Part shown: positions 1-7,281 of the stretch, in pieces | Layout of the letters: each line of letters opens with the position of its first letter | Position numbering within the stretch: position 1 is the first letter of the stretch | NCBI GenBank assembly: GCA_020723545.1 | Contig: DYIS01000013.1 | Span: 1-20,844 of the forward strand | Direction: 5' to 3' | DNA: 20,844 bases | DNA from: Ktedonobacter racemifer | GTDB lineage: Bacteria > Chloroflexota > DTOL01 > JACQYG01 | Made by a program: the position numbers and the translations under genes | The notes under the pieces: model-generated | Seen by the model: only the letters and a program-made list of their open reading frames with translations | What the model was told of the DNA's origin: nothing | Database searches by the model: none

Positions 1-86
1 TTTTATCCCCGCCACTGGCTCAACCCAACCTGCTGCGGCAGGCTGAGTAGTTACCGAGAATCTGACATGGGAGTCGCCCACGGGAG

Positions 87-104
87 GCGAGAACAAGTTC
101 TCGC
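87..104. repeat. Short perfect inverted repeat
   Basis: Perfect 8-base inverted arms (GCGAGAAC and GTTCTCGC) are separated by AA. The flanks (GGGAG before, GTCCGCTAC after) recall the other palindromic elements at 4725-4750 and 20801-20828, so this may be a decayed member of one dispersed repeat family. No T-run follows, so it is not a convincing terminator. I see no gene in 1-151; the only other structure there is a small hairpin at 29-42. Confidence 0.4.
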
Positions 105-151
105 GTCCGCTACAGGCTAGAATCCGTGCTTCTGCCCCGCCGCATTCCATG

Positions 152-181
152 TTGCCTTTAAGCCATCGGGTGCTGTATAAT
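152..181 (+). promoter_or_regulatory. Sigma-70-type promoter of the ECF operon leader
   Basis: A perfect -10 box TATAAT lies at 176-181. A -35-like TTGCCT lies at 152-157, giving an 18-base spacer. Transcription would start near 188, about 250 bases before the first ECF gene. This leaves a long untranslated leader. Confidence 0.7.
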
Positions 182-187
182 AGAGTC

Positions 188-405
188 AGCCACCTACCGG
201 CATGGCCGGCGGTGAGATAGATAGCGTTGGATGGCAGGTAGCAGAAAGGCTGAGGCTGTCCGAGGACCTGGTGTCGTCGGAGCATTGCTGGCGAAGCCCG
301 AGAGCTACTAACAATACCCGCTTGGATCGGTGACGACCGAGACGGCCAGATTGGCATACTGGGGCACCGTGAGCCTCTTCGGTCGTTGCGAAGGGGCCTT
401 TTTTT
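188..405 (+). promoter_or_regulatory. Structured leader with attenuator, candidate riboswitch of unassigned class
   Basis: Between the TATAAT promoter and the first ECF gene lies about 218 nt without a credible ORF, ending in an intrinsic terminator. Visible helices: 191-194/211-214 plus 197-201/205-209 around an ATG loop; a 6-bp pairing 237-242 with 304-309; a 5-bp hairpin 327-331/336-340 with loop GACG; and 346-349/359-362. Mutually exclusive pairings exist. Bases 194-198 (CTACC) can also pair with 237-241 (GGTAG). GAGGCT at 252-257 can pair with AGCCTC at 372-377, which invades the terminator's 5' arm. That is the architecture of a transcription-terminating riboswitch ahead of a vitamin transporter. 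I could not match the conserved cores of TPP, cobalamin, FMN, THF or T-box RNAs. A protein-controlled attenuator is the main alternative. Confidence 0.6.
373..405 (+). terminator. Intrinsic terminator (attenuator) in ECF leader
   Basis: A 9-bp stem (373-381 with 389-397, one G-T pair) with a 7-base loop is followed directly by seven T (399-405). It lies only 33 bases before the first ECF start codon and downstream of that operon's promoter. It can only act as a conditional attenuator if the operon is expressed from this promoter. Confidence 0.85.
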
Positions 406-438
406 GGCTGGCGAACCCGCAGATACAGGAGGCGGTGG

Positions 439-1311
439 TTGGCACCTGAACCATTGATCCGCGTCGAGGACGTCAGTTTTTCCTATAACGCCGAGAGCGA
501 GCACCCCATCGAGGCCTTAAAGCACATCGATCTGCGGGTCGAGAAGGGTGAATATCTGGTCGTCGTAGGGCATAACGGCTCCGGAAAATCTACCCTGGCC
601 AAGAACCTGAATGCCCTGCTCATCCCCACCAGGGGCCAGGTCTGGGTGAATGGCTGGAACACCAGGGATAGCGCTCACGTCCGGGACATTCGCCGCACCG
701 TGGGCATGGTCTTCCAGATCCCGGACAACCAGATCGTGGCCACCGTGGTTGAGGAAGACGTGGCTTTCGGCCCGGAGAATCTGGGGCTGCCCCGCGAAGA
801 GCTGCAGAAGAGGGTTGCCAGGGCCCTGGAGGTCGTGGAGATGACCCCTTGCCGCCAGCGAGCGCCTCACCTGCTCTCCGCCGGCCAGAAGCAAAGGGTT
901 GCCATCGCCGGGGTCATAGCCATGGAGCCGGAATGCCTGATTCTGGATGAGTCCACCGCCATGCTGGACCCGGTGGGCCGGGAGGGCGTCCTGGCTGCTG
1001 TCCGCAGGCTCCATCAAAGCGGCGTGACCGTCATCGCCATCACCCATTTCATGCACGAAGCGGTGGAGGGAGACCGGGTTATCGTCATGGAGCGGGGCCG
1101 AATCGTCATGGAGGGCTCACCACGGGAGGTCTTCAGCCATGTGGATGAACTACGAGAACTGCAGTTGGATGTGCCTCAGGTCACCGAGTTGGCCCACGCG
1201 TTGAGCCGGCGCATCCCCGCCTTCCCCCGGGACCTGGTGACTGTGGAGGAGGTGGTGAGCAACGTGCTCAGGGCCAGCACCAGGGAGAGGCAGGTACATG
1301 GAGAAGGCTGA
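439..1311 (+). CDS. ecfA1: ECF transporter ATPase A component (EcfA1 type)
   Basis: Cytoplasmic ATPase that powers an energy-coupling-factor vitamin or trace-nutrient importer, working as a heterodimer with the next gene product. At 290 aa it has normal length. Visible motifs: Walker A GHNGSGKST at residues 44-52, Q-loop VFQIPDNQ around 101-108, signature LSAGQ at 146-150 (Ala in place of the usual second-position Gly), Walker B LILDE at 167-171 followed by the D-loop, and a switch histidine H193 (ITHFM). The start is TTG at 439, chosen because AGGAGG at 427-432 sits six bases upstream and no better in-frame start exists. It is the first gene of the operon and overlaps ecfA2 by 14 bases. Expression is probably controlled by the attenuator upstream. 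A1 rather than A2 is assigned from gene order and the VFQIPDNQ loop. Confidence 0.93.
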   Translation: MAPEPLIRVEDVSFSYNAESEHPIEALKHIDLRVEKGEYLVVVGHNGSGKSTLAKNLNALLIPTRGQVWVNGWNTRDSAHVRDIRRTVGMVFQIPDNQIVATVVEEDVAFGPENLGLPREELQKRVARALEVVEMTPCRQRAPHLLSAGQKQRVAIAGVIAMEPECLILDESTAMLDPVGREGVLAAVRRLHQSGVTVIAITHFMHEAVEGDRVIVMERGRIVMEGSPREVFSHVDELRELQLDVPQVTELAHALSRRIPAFPRDLVTVEEVVSNVLRASTRERQVHGEG

Positions 1312-2167
1312 ACCAATAATAAGGATCAACGATCTTCACCATACCTATCTTCGGAACACGCCTCTGGAAGCGGTGGCTCTGCGCGGTGTGAGCATGGAGA
1401 TCGATTCCGGCGATGCCGTGGGCATCATCGGCCGCACCGGTTCCGGCAAATCCACCGTGGTACAACACCTCAACGGGCTCATCCGGCCCAGAGAGCCGGG
1501 AAAGGTCATCGTGGACGGCCAGGACCTGAGCGATCCCAGCCTGGATCTGCGGAAACTGCGCCAGAAGGTGGGGTTGGTTTTCCAGTATCCCGAGGATCAG
1601 CTCTTTGAGCGACTGGTGGGAGACGACATCGCCTTTGGTCCTCGCCAGATGGGGTTGCCCCTGGAGGAGCTACGGCCCCGAGCCAAGTGGGCCATGGAGA
1701 TGGTGGGGCTGGGCTTCGAAGAGTTCAAAGACCGTTACACGTTCTCGCTGAGCGGCGGTGAGATGCGCAAGGCGGCCATAGCCGGAGTGCTGGCGCTGCG
1801 GCCTAAGGTGCTGATCCTGGACGAATCCACCTCAGGGATGGACCCACGGAGCCGCAAGGAACTGCTGGGCCGTATCCGCAACCTCCATGAGCGGGAGGGG
1901 ATGACGATCGTCCTCGTGTCACCAAATATGGAGGACATGGCCGAGTTGGTGAATAGGATTTACGTCCTGGCCGATGGAAAGACCGTCATGACTGGCTCGA
2001 CCCGAGAGATCTTCGCCCGGCGTGAGGAACTGCGTCGCTACGGCCTGGGCGTGCCCCAGGTCACCGAGGTTATGCATGAACTCAGGTCTCGAGGCCAGCC
2101 GGTGGACGTGGGCACATTGAACGTCGAAGAGGCAGAGCAAGAGATATGGAGGATTTTGAATTCCTGA
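1298..2167 (+). CDS. ecfA2: ECF transporter ATPase A' component (EcfA2 type)
   Basis: Second ATPase of the ECF module, 289 aa. Visible motifs: Walker A GRTGSGKST at 45-53, Q-loop VFQYPEDQ at about 94-101, canonical signature LSGGE at 151-155, and Walker B VLILDE at 171-176. The switch (H-loop) histidine is missing. The usual VTHxM segment reads VSPNM at 207-211, so Pro209 (codon 1922-1924) occupies the histidine position. The site formed by this subunit's Walker A and ecfA1's LSAGQ signature is therefore doubly non-canonical. The opposite site (H193 plus LSGGE) looks intact. The ATG overlaps ecfA1 by 14 bases and the 3' end overlaps ecfT by 22, so the three are probably translationally coupled. 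Confidence 0.93.
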   Translation: MEKAEPIIRINDLHHTYLRNTPLEAVALRGVSMEIDSGDAVGIIGRTGSGKSTVVQHLNGLIRPREPGKVIVDGQDLSDPSLDLRKLRQKVGLVFQYPEDQLFERLVGDDIAFGPRQMGLPLEELRPRAKWAMEMVGLGFEEFKDRYTFSLSGGEMRKAAIAGVLALRPKVLILDESTSGMDPRSRKELLGRIRNLHEREGMTIVLVSPNMEDMAELVNRIYVLADGKTVMTGSTREIFARREELRRYGLGVPQVTEVMHELRSRGQPVDVGTLNVEEAEQEIWRILNS

Positions 2168-2997
2168 GAAATATCACCATCGGTCAGTATCTTCCCGGTA
2201 ACTCCATCGTGCACCGCTTGGATCCCCGGGCCAAGATCACTATCATGTTGCTGATGGTGTTGCCCATCACCTTTAGCTTATCTTACGTCAGCAACGTCAT
2301 CTTGTTGCTGGTAAGCCTCGGGTTTGTGGCACTCTCCGGCATCTCGGTCAGGTACATCCTGTCTGGCATCAAGCCAGCCCTGGGGCTGATCATTGTTCTG
2401 GCCCTCTTGCAGCTCCTGTTCTACGGCGACTCCTTTGTGCCGCCGAACATGGTCTCGGTCACCCTCTTTCGCTGGGGGATCATCCATATCACCAACGGCA
2501 GCGTGCAACTGGTGGTGGTCTCCACTTTGCGCTTTCTGGACCTCCTGTTCCTGGCCAGCCTGCTGACCAACACCACCACCACTACTGAGTTGGCCCACGG
2601 CACGGAGGATATGCTGGCTCCCTTCTCGCGGCTGCGCATCCCGGGGCACGAATTGTCGCTGGTCTTGACCATCGCGTTGCGCTTCGTACCGATCCTGGCC
2701 GAGCAATTGGAGACGATCATGAAGGCCCAGGCATCGCGGGGTGCAGACATGGGCAAGGGCGGCAAGCTGCAGTTCATTCAGACCACCAGGCAGGTGCTGG
2801 TGCTGCTGGTGCCGCTTTTCATTAACTCGTTTCGGCGAGCGGAGGACCTGATTCTGGCCATGGAGGCCCGTTGCTACGTAGGCGGTAGGGACCGCACCCG
2901 CTTGGTAAGGCTACGCCTGACCCGAACCGACCTGTTGGCCATGGCCACGGTGGCGGCCTTCGCAGCCACGATGACCCTCTTTCCCTTCCCGGTGTAG
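2146..2997 (+). CDS. ecfT: ECF transporter transmembrane T component
   Basis: Integral membrane scaffold (283 aa) that couples the two ATPases to the substrate-binding S component. The N-terminal signature LPGNSIVHRLDPRAK is typical of the family. Several hydrophobic segments follow (about 31-66, 72-92, 115-142, 165-190), with a last helix at about 262-280. The two coupling-helix Ala-Arg-Gly motifs appear as ASRGAD and, further on, AMEARCYVGG, where Cys replaces the motif's Gly. The ATG lies inside the end of ecfA2 (22-base overlap). Together with the two ATPases it forms a complete ECF energising module. The S component lies two genes downstream, on the far side of a peptidase gene. Confidence 0.92.
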   Translation: MEDFEFLRNITIGQYLPGNSIVHRLDPRAKITIMLLMVLPITFSLSYVSNVILLLVSLGFVALSGISVRYILSGIKPALGLIIVLALLQLLFYGDSFVPPNMVSVTLFRWGIIHITNGSVQLVVVSTLRFLDLLFLASLLTNTTTTTELAHGTEDMLAPFSRLRIPGHELSLVLTIALRFVPILAEQLETIMKAQASRGADMGKGGKLQFIQTTRQVLVLLVPLFINSFRRAEDLILAMEARCYVGGRDRTRLVRLRLTRTDLLAMATVAAFAATMTLFPFPV

Positions 2998-3181
2998 CAC
3001 GGTGCGGGGTGAGGACGAGCCTCATGTTCACGGCAGGCGAGGGAGAAGCCTTGGGCCTCATCTAACTGGGGTAGGGGAGGGCTAGGGACAAATCCATCAG
3101 GCAACATGATAGTCATGTTAGCGGTGCTGGTGTCGTGCCCGCCATCTTCCTGATGTCTGTCACCTGTAATCTATAGCTTTT
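2998..3181. other. Intergenic stretch with short inverted repeat
   Basis: About 180 bases between ecfT and the peptidase gene without a credible ORF. A perfect 7-base inverted repeat AACATGA-TAG-TCATGTT lies at 3103-3119 and could be an operator. A weak 5-bp hairpin sits at 3010-3024. A -10-like TGTAAT at 3165-3170 lacks a good -35, so I do not call a separate promoter. Confidence 0.4.
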
Positions 3182-3194
3182 AAAGGAGTCGGTC

Positions 3195-4163
3195 ATGTAC
3201 AACGCCATCACCGACGTGGCCGGCCTGAAGGTAGGCCATTACACCGACCTGGAGGCGGCCACCGGCTGTACGGTGATCCTCTGTGAGGCCGGGGCCATGG
3301 GTGGAGTGGACGTGCGGGGGGCGGCGCCGGGGACCCGGGAGACCGACCTGATGCGTCCCATGCACCTGGTGGATCGGGTCCACGCTATCGTCCTCACCGG
3401 GGGAAGCGCCTTTGGGCTGGAGGCAGCCAGCGGGGCCATGCGCTACCTGGAGGAGAGGGGTTACGGCTTCGATGCCAAAGTGGCCAGGGTTCCCATAGTT
3501 GCGGCAGCGGTGCTCTTTGACCTGACCATCGGCCAGGCCCGGGTGCGGCCCGATGCCGAGGCAGGCTATCAGGCCTGCCGGCAAGCCAGCTCTGGTCCGG
3601 TGGCGGAGGGCAACGTGGGTGCCGGTACCGGGGCCAGCGTGGGCAAACTTCTGGGGCCCAAATTCGCCACCAAGAGCGGCCTGGGCACGGCCAGCCAGGC
3701 AATCGGCAAGGGGATCACGGTGGGGGCCATCGTGGCCGTGAATGCCTTTGGGGACGTGGTGGACCCCCGGACCGGCCAGATCGTCGCTGGGACACGGCGG
3801 CCGGTGGTGGGCGGCTTCGCCAATACCCTGGAGTCGATGAAGGGCGGCCTGGGGCAGACCATCCTGGCCTTCGCCAATACCACCATCGGTGTGGTGGCCA
3901 CCGATGCCTACCTGACCAAGGAGCAGATTAACAAGGTAGCCCAGATGGCCCACGATGGCCTGGCCATGACCATCCGGCCCGTACATACCATGTTCGACGG
4001 CGATACCATCTTTGCCCTGGCCACTGGCAAGGAGAGAAAGAAGAGCCCCGACGTGAGCGTGATCGGTGCAGTGGCCGCCGATGTTATGGCCCAGGCGGTG
4101 CTGCGGGCGGTCACTCAAGCCCAGGGGCTCTGTGGCCTTCCCGCGGCCAGGGACTTGAAATAG
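3195..4163 (+). CDS. P1 (DmpA/NylC) family peptidase
   Basis: Predicted N-terminal-nucleophile hydrolase of MEROPS family S58/P1, the family of the D-/beta-amino-acid aminopeptidase DmpA and the nylon-oligomer hydrolase NylC. It is 322 aa, normal length, with no signal peptide, so probably cytoplasmic. Family hallmarks: the VGHYTD start, LTGGSAFGLEAASG at 68-80, GNVGAGTGASVGK at 139-151, and the autoprocessing site AFANTTIGVVATDA. There Asn228-Thr229 is the expected self-cleavage bond, with Thr229 (codon 3879-3881) as nucleophile, as in NylC. AAAGGAG at 3182-3188 sets the ATG at 3195. It lies 17 bases before the S-component gene, so the peptidase and transporter are probably co-expressed. A role releasing an amine or beta-amino acid from the imported compound is an inference. 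The specificity cannot be read from the sequence. Confidence 0.92.
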   Translation: MYNAITDVAGLKVGHYTDLEAATGCTVILCEAGAMGGVDVRGAAPGTRETDLMRPMHLVDRVHAIVLTGGSAFGLEAASGAMRYLEERGYGFDAKVARVPIVAAAVLFDLTIGQARVRPDAEAGYQACRQASSGPVAEGNVGAGTGASVGKLLGPKFATKSGLGTASQAIGKGITVGAIVAVNAFGDVVDPRTGQIVAGTRRPVVGGFANTLESMKGGLGQTILAFANTTIGVVATDAYLTKEQINKVAQMAHDGLAMTIRPVHTMFDGDTIFALATGKERKKSPDVSVIGAVAADVMAQAVLRAVTQAQGLCGLPAARDLK

Positions 4164-4180
4164 CAAGGGAGGCAGGGATT

Positions 4181-4723
4181 ATGGGCACGCAGTTCACTGT
4201 GCGGCGGATTGTCATCGCGGGGGTGCTGGCGGCCATCGCCATTCTCTTGGGCGTCACCAGGTTGGGCTTCATACCCGTTCCAACGCCGGCGGGCAATGCC
4301 ACGATCATGCACGTGCCAGCGATCATCGGTGGGATCATGGAGGGCTGGCTGGTAGGCTGGATCATCGGCACTATCTTTGGGATCTTCAGCTTCCTGCAGG
4401 CCACGGTACCGTTGTTCAAGGATCCCTTCGTGGCCATCCTCCCCCGCATGTTCATCGGCATCACCGCCTATTTCACCTATGCCGGCCTGAAAAACTTCAA
4501 TGAGTCAGGTGCTCTGATCATCGCTGCGGCCATCGGCACCCTGACCAACACCGTGCTGGTGCTGGGCATGGCCGTGGTCCGGGGCTACATGGCTCCGAGT
4601 GTGGCCGTGGGCGTAGGAATCACCCACGGCCTGCCCGAGATCGTGGTAGCCGCCCTGGTCACCTGGGCGGTGGTGGTGGCGTGGAAGAGGATAAAGACCG
4701 GCAGGGACAAGGCCAGGATCTGA
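4181..4723 (+). CDS. ECF transporter substrate-binding S component
   Basis: Membrane substrate-capture subunit of the ECF importer, 180 aa, with about five to six hydrophobic helices. The stretch VPTPAGNATIMHVPAIIGGI (34-53) followed by EG and a G-rich helix, then the LPRMFIGITAYFTYAGLK segment and GTLTNTVLVLGM, match the PF12822 (PanT/FolT-like) branch of S components. That branch has several vitamin specificities (pantothenate, folate and others) that I cannot separate from sequence alone. The start is ATG with AAGGGAGG at 4165-4172. The position behind the P1 peptidase suggests the peptidase acts on the transported ligand. The operon appears to end at the palindrome just after the stop codon. 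Confidence 0.85.
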   Translation: MGTQFTVRRIVIAGVLAAIAILLGVTRLGFIPVPTPAGNATIMHVPAIIGGIMEGWLVGWIIGTIFGIFSFLQATVPLFKDPFVAILPRMFIGITAYFTYAGLKNFNESGALIIAAAIGTLTNTVLVLGMAVVRGYMAPSVAVGVGITHGLPEIVVAALVTWAVVVAWKRIKTGRDKARI

Positions 4724-4724
4724 G

Positions 4725-4750
4725 TAGGGGCGCAATTCAATTGCGCCCCT
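4725..4750. repeat. Palindromic REP-like element downstream of S component
   Basis: Near-perfect palindrome: 12-base arms (4726-4737 and 4739-4750, AGGGGCGCAATT and its complement) around a single C, two bases after the S-component stop. The next T-run (4758-4762) is separated by AAGCCGG, so intrinsic termination is uncertain. The GTAGGG boundary resembles the element at 20801-20828. A dispersed REP-type repeat that also stabilises the mRNA 3' end is the likely reading. Confidence 0.65.
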
Positions 4751-4858
4751 AAGCCGGTTTTTCTGTGGGCGTGATGGGGCTTTCCGCGCAGCGGGGATAA
4801 GGGCTGGCAGACCATTCGCCTCCACACGGTGAAAGCAACGGTATCCTTTGCTGTTAGC

Positions 4859-4887
4859 TTGTATTGTACCAGGAACAGGTATATAAT
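4859..4887 (+). promoter_or_regulatory. Promoter of the nfeD-stomatin operon
   Basis: TTGTAT at 4859-4864 and a perfect TATAAT at 4882-4887 are separated by 17 bases. The predicted transcript start near 4894 lies downstream of the longest possible ORF start (4829). This supports the internal ATG at 4943 as the true NfeD start. Confidence 0.75.
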
Positions 4888-4942
4888 AGTATCTGGCTGG
4901 TGTTTGCGCGCGGGTGCTTTGCTCGACGGGGAGGATAGCAGC

Positions 4943-6262
4943 ATGCGGCGCAAGGTGGTGGCGGTTCTCTTGCTCACCCTGGCCTGGTTGTTGGGCGGGA
5001 CCCTGGCGGCCTCAGCCTGGGCCCAGGGCGGTGCACACGTCACCCTGCTCACGATCAAGGGCGCCATTGATCCTCTGATAGCGCAGTACGTGGGTCGGGG
5101 CATTGACCACGCTGCCGGTGATGGCTCGGCTTGCGTGGTCATCCAGTTGGATACGCCCGGGGGCAACGTCACCTCCATGCGCAACGTCGTGCAGCGGATC
5201 CTGCTCTCCCCGGTCCCGGTCATCGTTTATGTGGCGCCCTACGGCGCCCGGGCTGGCTCGGCCGGGGTTTTCATCACCTATGCCGCCCACGTGGCCGCCA
5301 TGGCCCCCACCACCAACATCGGCGCCGCCCACCCCGTGGGTGGGGGTGGCGAGGATATCCCAGCCACCTTGAGTGACAAGATCACTAATGATGCCGCCGC
5401 CTACATCCGTAGCATCGCCGACCGCCGGGGCCGCAACGCCACCTGGGCCGAGGAGGCCGTGCGCAAGAGCGTGTCTATCACCGAGCGGGAGGCCCTGGAG
5501 GCCAAGGTCATCGACTTCATCGCCAACGACCTGAACGAGCTATTGGAGAAGGTCGATGGGCGCCGGGTCAATACCGCGGCCGGCGATGTGGTACTTAAAA
5601 CCAAGGGCTTGCCGGCACGCGAATTCCCCATGAGCCTGCCGGAGGGGTTCTTGCACGTCCTAATTGACCCTAACATCGCTTATCTCCTTTTCACCGTGGG
5701 CATCTGGGCCATCGTCGCCGAGTTCTATAACCCTGGTTCTCTCCTGCCCGGCATTACCGGGGTCATCTGCTTGATCCTGGCCTTCGTAGCTTTCGAAAGC
5801 CTGCCCATTAACTGGGGAGGGGTGGCCCTGGTCGTCCTGGCCGTAGTCCTTTTCATCGTAGACGTGAAGGCACCCACCCACGGCGTCTTGACCGCCGGTG
5901 GCGTGATCTCGTTCATCCTGGGTTCCCTTTTACTCTTCAGCCCATTCTCTCCCACTACTCCATTGGTGCCCCGGGTGTACGTGAACCCCTGGATCGTCTT
6001 CGGGATGGCGGGGCTCTTCACCGTCTTTTTCCTGTTCGCCGTGTCCGCGGGAATCCGGGCCCAGCGGGTTAAATTGTCCATGGGCCCCCAGGCCCTGGTG
6101 GGCCGCACCGGCGTGGCCACCTCGGAGATCAACCCGGTGGGCACGGTTCAGGTGGCCAGCGAGTCTTGGACCGCCATCGCTGACGACTACATCGAGAGCG
6201 GTGCCCAGGTGCAGGTGGTAGACATGGAGGGCGTGCGCCTTCGCGTGCGCAAGGTACCATAA
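4943..6262 (+). CDS. nfeD: NfeD1b-type membrane serine protease
   Basis: Membrane-bound ClpP-fold protease (439 aa), the bacterial counterpart of archaeal PH1510, which cleaves stomatin C-termini. Residues 1-28 form a signal peptide (MRRK, hydrophobic core, ASAWA). The protease domain (about 30-185) shows VIQLDTPGG at 67-74 and ARAGSAGVF, with Ser106 as expected nucleophile and Lys146 (LSDK) as its partner. The spacing of 40 is close to that of the Ser/Lys dyad in PH1510. Four to five membrane helices follow (about 225-365). The C-terminal soluble OB-fold NfeD domain is GPQALVGRTG (from 381) to the end. The ATG at 4943 is preceded by GGGGAGGA (4928-4935) and lies behind the promoter at 4859-4887, so a 38-residue longer reading is rejected. 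The stomatin-like partner follows within 60 bases. Confidence 0.93.
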   Translation: MRRKVVAVLLLTLAWLLGGTLAASAWAQGGAHVTLLTIKGAIDPLIAQYVGRGIDHAAGDGSACVVIQLDTPGGNVTSMRNVVQRILLSPVPVIVYVAPYGARAGSAGVFITYAAHVAAMAPTTNIGAAHPVGGGGEDIPATLSDKITNDAAAYIRSIADRRGRNATWAEEAVRKSVSITEREALEAKVIDFIANDLNELLEKVDGRRVNTAAGDVVLKTKGLPAREFPMSLPEGFLHVLIDPNIAYLLFTVGIWAIVAEFYNPGSLLPGITGVICLILAFVAFESLPINWGGVALVVLAVVLFIVDVKAPTHGVLTAGGVISFILGSLLLFSPFSPTTPLVPRVYVNPWIVFGMAGLFTVFFLFAVSAGIRAQRVKLSMGPQALVGRTGVATSEINPVGTVQVASESWTAIADDYIESGAQVQVVDMEGVRLRVRKVP

Positions 6263-6320
6263 ATAGCGTGTGAGGGAAACCCTTGAGGCCTCTGGTCAAC
6301 TCACCAACTGGAGGTGTCCC

Positions 6321-7196
6321 ATGGAGGTAACCGTCTTCGCCATCGTGCTGGTGGTGATCCTGTTCATCATCCTGGTGGTCATGGCGCTTAAGATCGTCCG
6401 GGAATACCAGCGCCTGGTGGTCTTTCGCCTGGGGCGGTGCATCGGCCAAAGGGGGCCGGGCATTGTGGTCCTGATCCCCATCGTCGACCAGGCGGTTTGG
6501 GTGGATCTGCGGGAGCAGTACCTGGAGATACCCCACCAGACCTGCATCACCAAAGACAACGCCCCCATCTCCATCGACTTCCTGATCTATTGGAAGGTGG
6601 TGGAGCCGGTGCTCAGCGTGGTCCAGGTTCGCAACTTCGCTGGGGCCTCCCAGGGCTTGGCCACCACCACCCTGCGGGCGGTCATCGGCGATATCAGCCT
6701 GGACGATGTGCTCGCCAGACGGGAGCACATCAACCAGGTGCTGCGGGTGAAGCTGGACGAGGTCACCGAGCGTTGGGGGGTCAAGGTCACGGCGGTGGAG
6801 ATCCGGGAGATATTACCGCCACGGGAGGTCCAGGAGGCCATGAACCGGCAGATGGCGGCCGAGCGTAACCGACGGGCCATGGTCACTGAGGCCGACGGCA
6901 AGCGGGAGGCTGCCATCAAGGTGGCCGAGGGCGAGAAGCAGTCGGCGATCTTGCGGGCGGAGGGTGACCGCCAGGCAGCGATACTGCGAGCCGAGGGCTT
7001 CTCCCTGGCCCTGGACAAGATCTTCGCTATAGCCAAGACGGTGGACGCCAAGACCATGACCCTTCAGTATTTCGAGGCGCTGAAGTCCCTGGGGGCGGGG
7101 GCTTCTACCAAGTTCATCTTTCCCATGGAGTTCGGCAAGTTCTTGAAGCCCCTGGTGGGCTACGCCGAGGAGGCGGTGGAAGAAGAAAAGAAATAG
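6321..7196 (+). CDS. Stomatin/slipin-like SPFH protein
   Basis: SPFH-domain membrane scaffold protein (291 aa), the usual operon partner and proposed substrate of NfeD1b proteases. One N-terminal membrane helix (about 4-24) is followed by the slipin hallmark REYQRLVVFRLGR, the SPFH core to about 190, then a charged coiled-coil stretch rich in AEGxxxAxILRAEG repeats (about 205-235). The hydrophobic tail TKFIFPMEF is where NfeD1b would be expected to cut. The ATG at 6321 has GGAGGTG at 6310-6316. A longer GTG reading from 6270 lacks a ribosome site and adds residues before the membrane helix. It is probably co-transcribed with nfeD and ends at the terminator at 7217-7252. Confidence 0.93.
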   Translation: MEVTVFAIVLVVILFIILVVMALKIVREYQRLVVFRLGRCIGQRGPGIVVLIPIVDQAVWVDLREQYLEIPHQTCITKDNAPISIDFLIYWKVVEPVLSVVQVRNFAGASQGLATTTLRAVIGDISLDDVLARREHINQVLRVKLDEVTERWGVKVTAVEIREILPPREVQEAMNRQMAAERNRRAMVTEADGKREAAIKVAEGEKQSAILRAEGDRQAAILRAEGFSLALDKIFAIAKTVDAKTMTLQYFEALKSLGAGASTKFIFPMEFGKFLKPLVGYAEEAVEEEKK

Positions 7197-7216
7197 TTCC
7201 TCGGCGACCACCGGCA

Positions 7217-7252
7217 AAACGAAAAAGCCGAGATATCTCGGCTTTTTCGTTT
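7217..7252. terminator. Bidirectional terminator, perfect 36-nt palindrome
   Basis: Perfect palindrome with 18-base arms centred between 7234 and 7235. It has an A-run on the left and a T-run on the right of a GC-rich core (GCCGAG/CTCGGC). It lies between the stomatin gene (plus strand, stop at 7196) and the zinc-ribbon gene (minus strand, stop at 7282). A transcript in either direction gives a GC stem followed by U residues, so it should terminate both. Confidence 0.9.
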
Positions 7253-7281
7253 CCACTTGCGTTCTAGCTAGTGGCCAAGAG

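Noticed and set aside
188..405. Known riboswitch classes (TPP, cobalamin, FMN, THF, T-box)
   Set aside because: AATACCCG near 311-320 recalls TPP, but the CTGAGA and ACCTGATC cores are missing. The B12 box, FMN core and T-box TGGNACCGCG are also absent.
3180..4166. 328-aa ORF on the minus strand
   Set aside because: It is an antisense shadow of the P1 peptidase gene, caused by high GC. The plus-strand product has clear family motifs and a ribosome site.
4829..4942. N-terminal extension of NfeD
   Set aside because: It covers the operon promoter, lacks a ribosome site, and would place 38 residues before a normal signal peptide.
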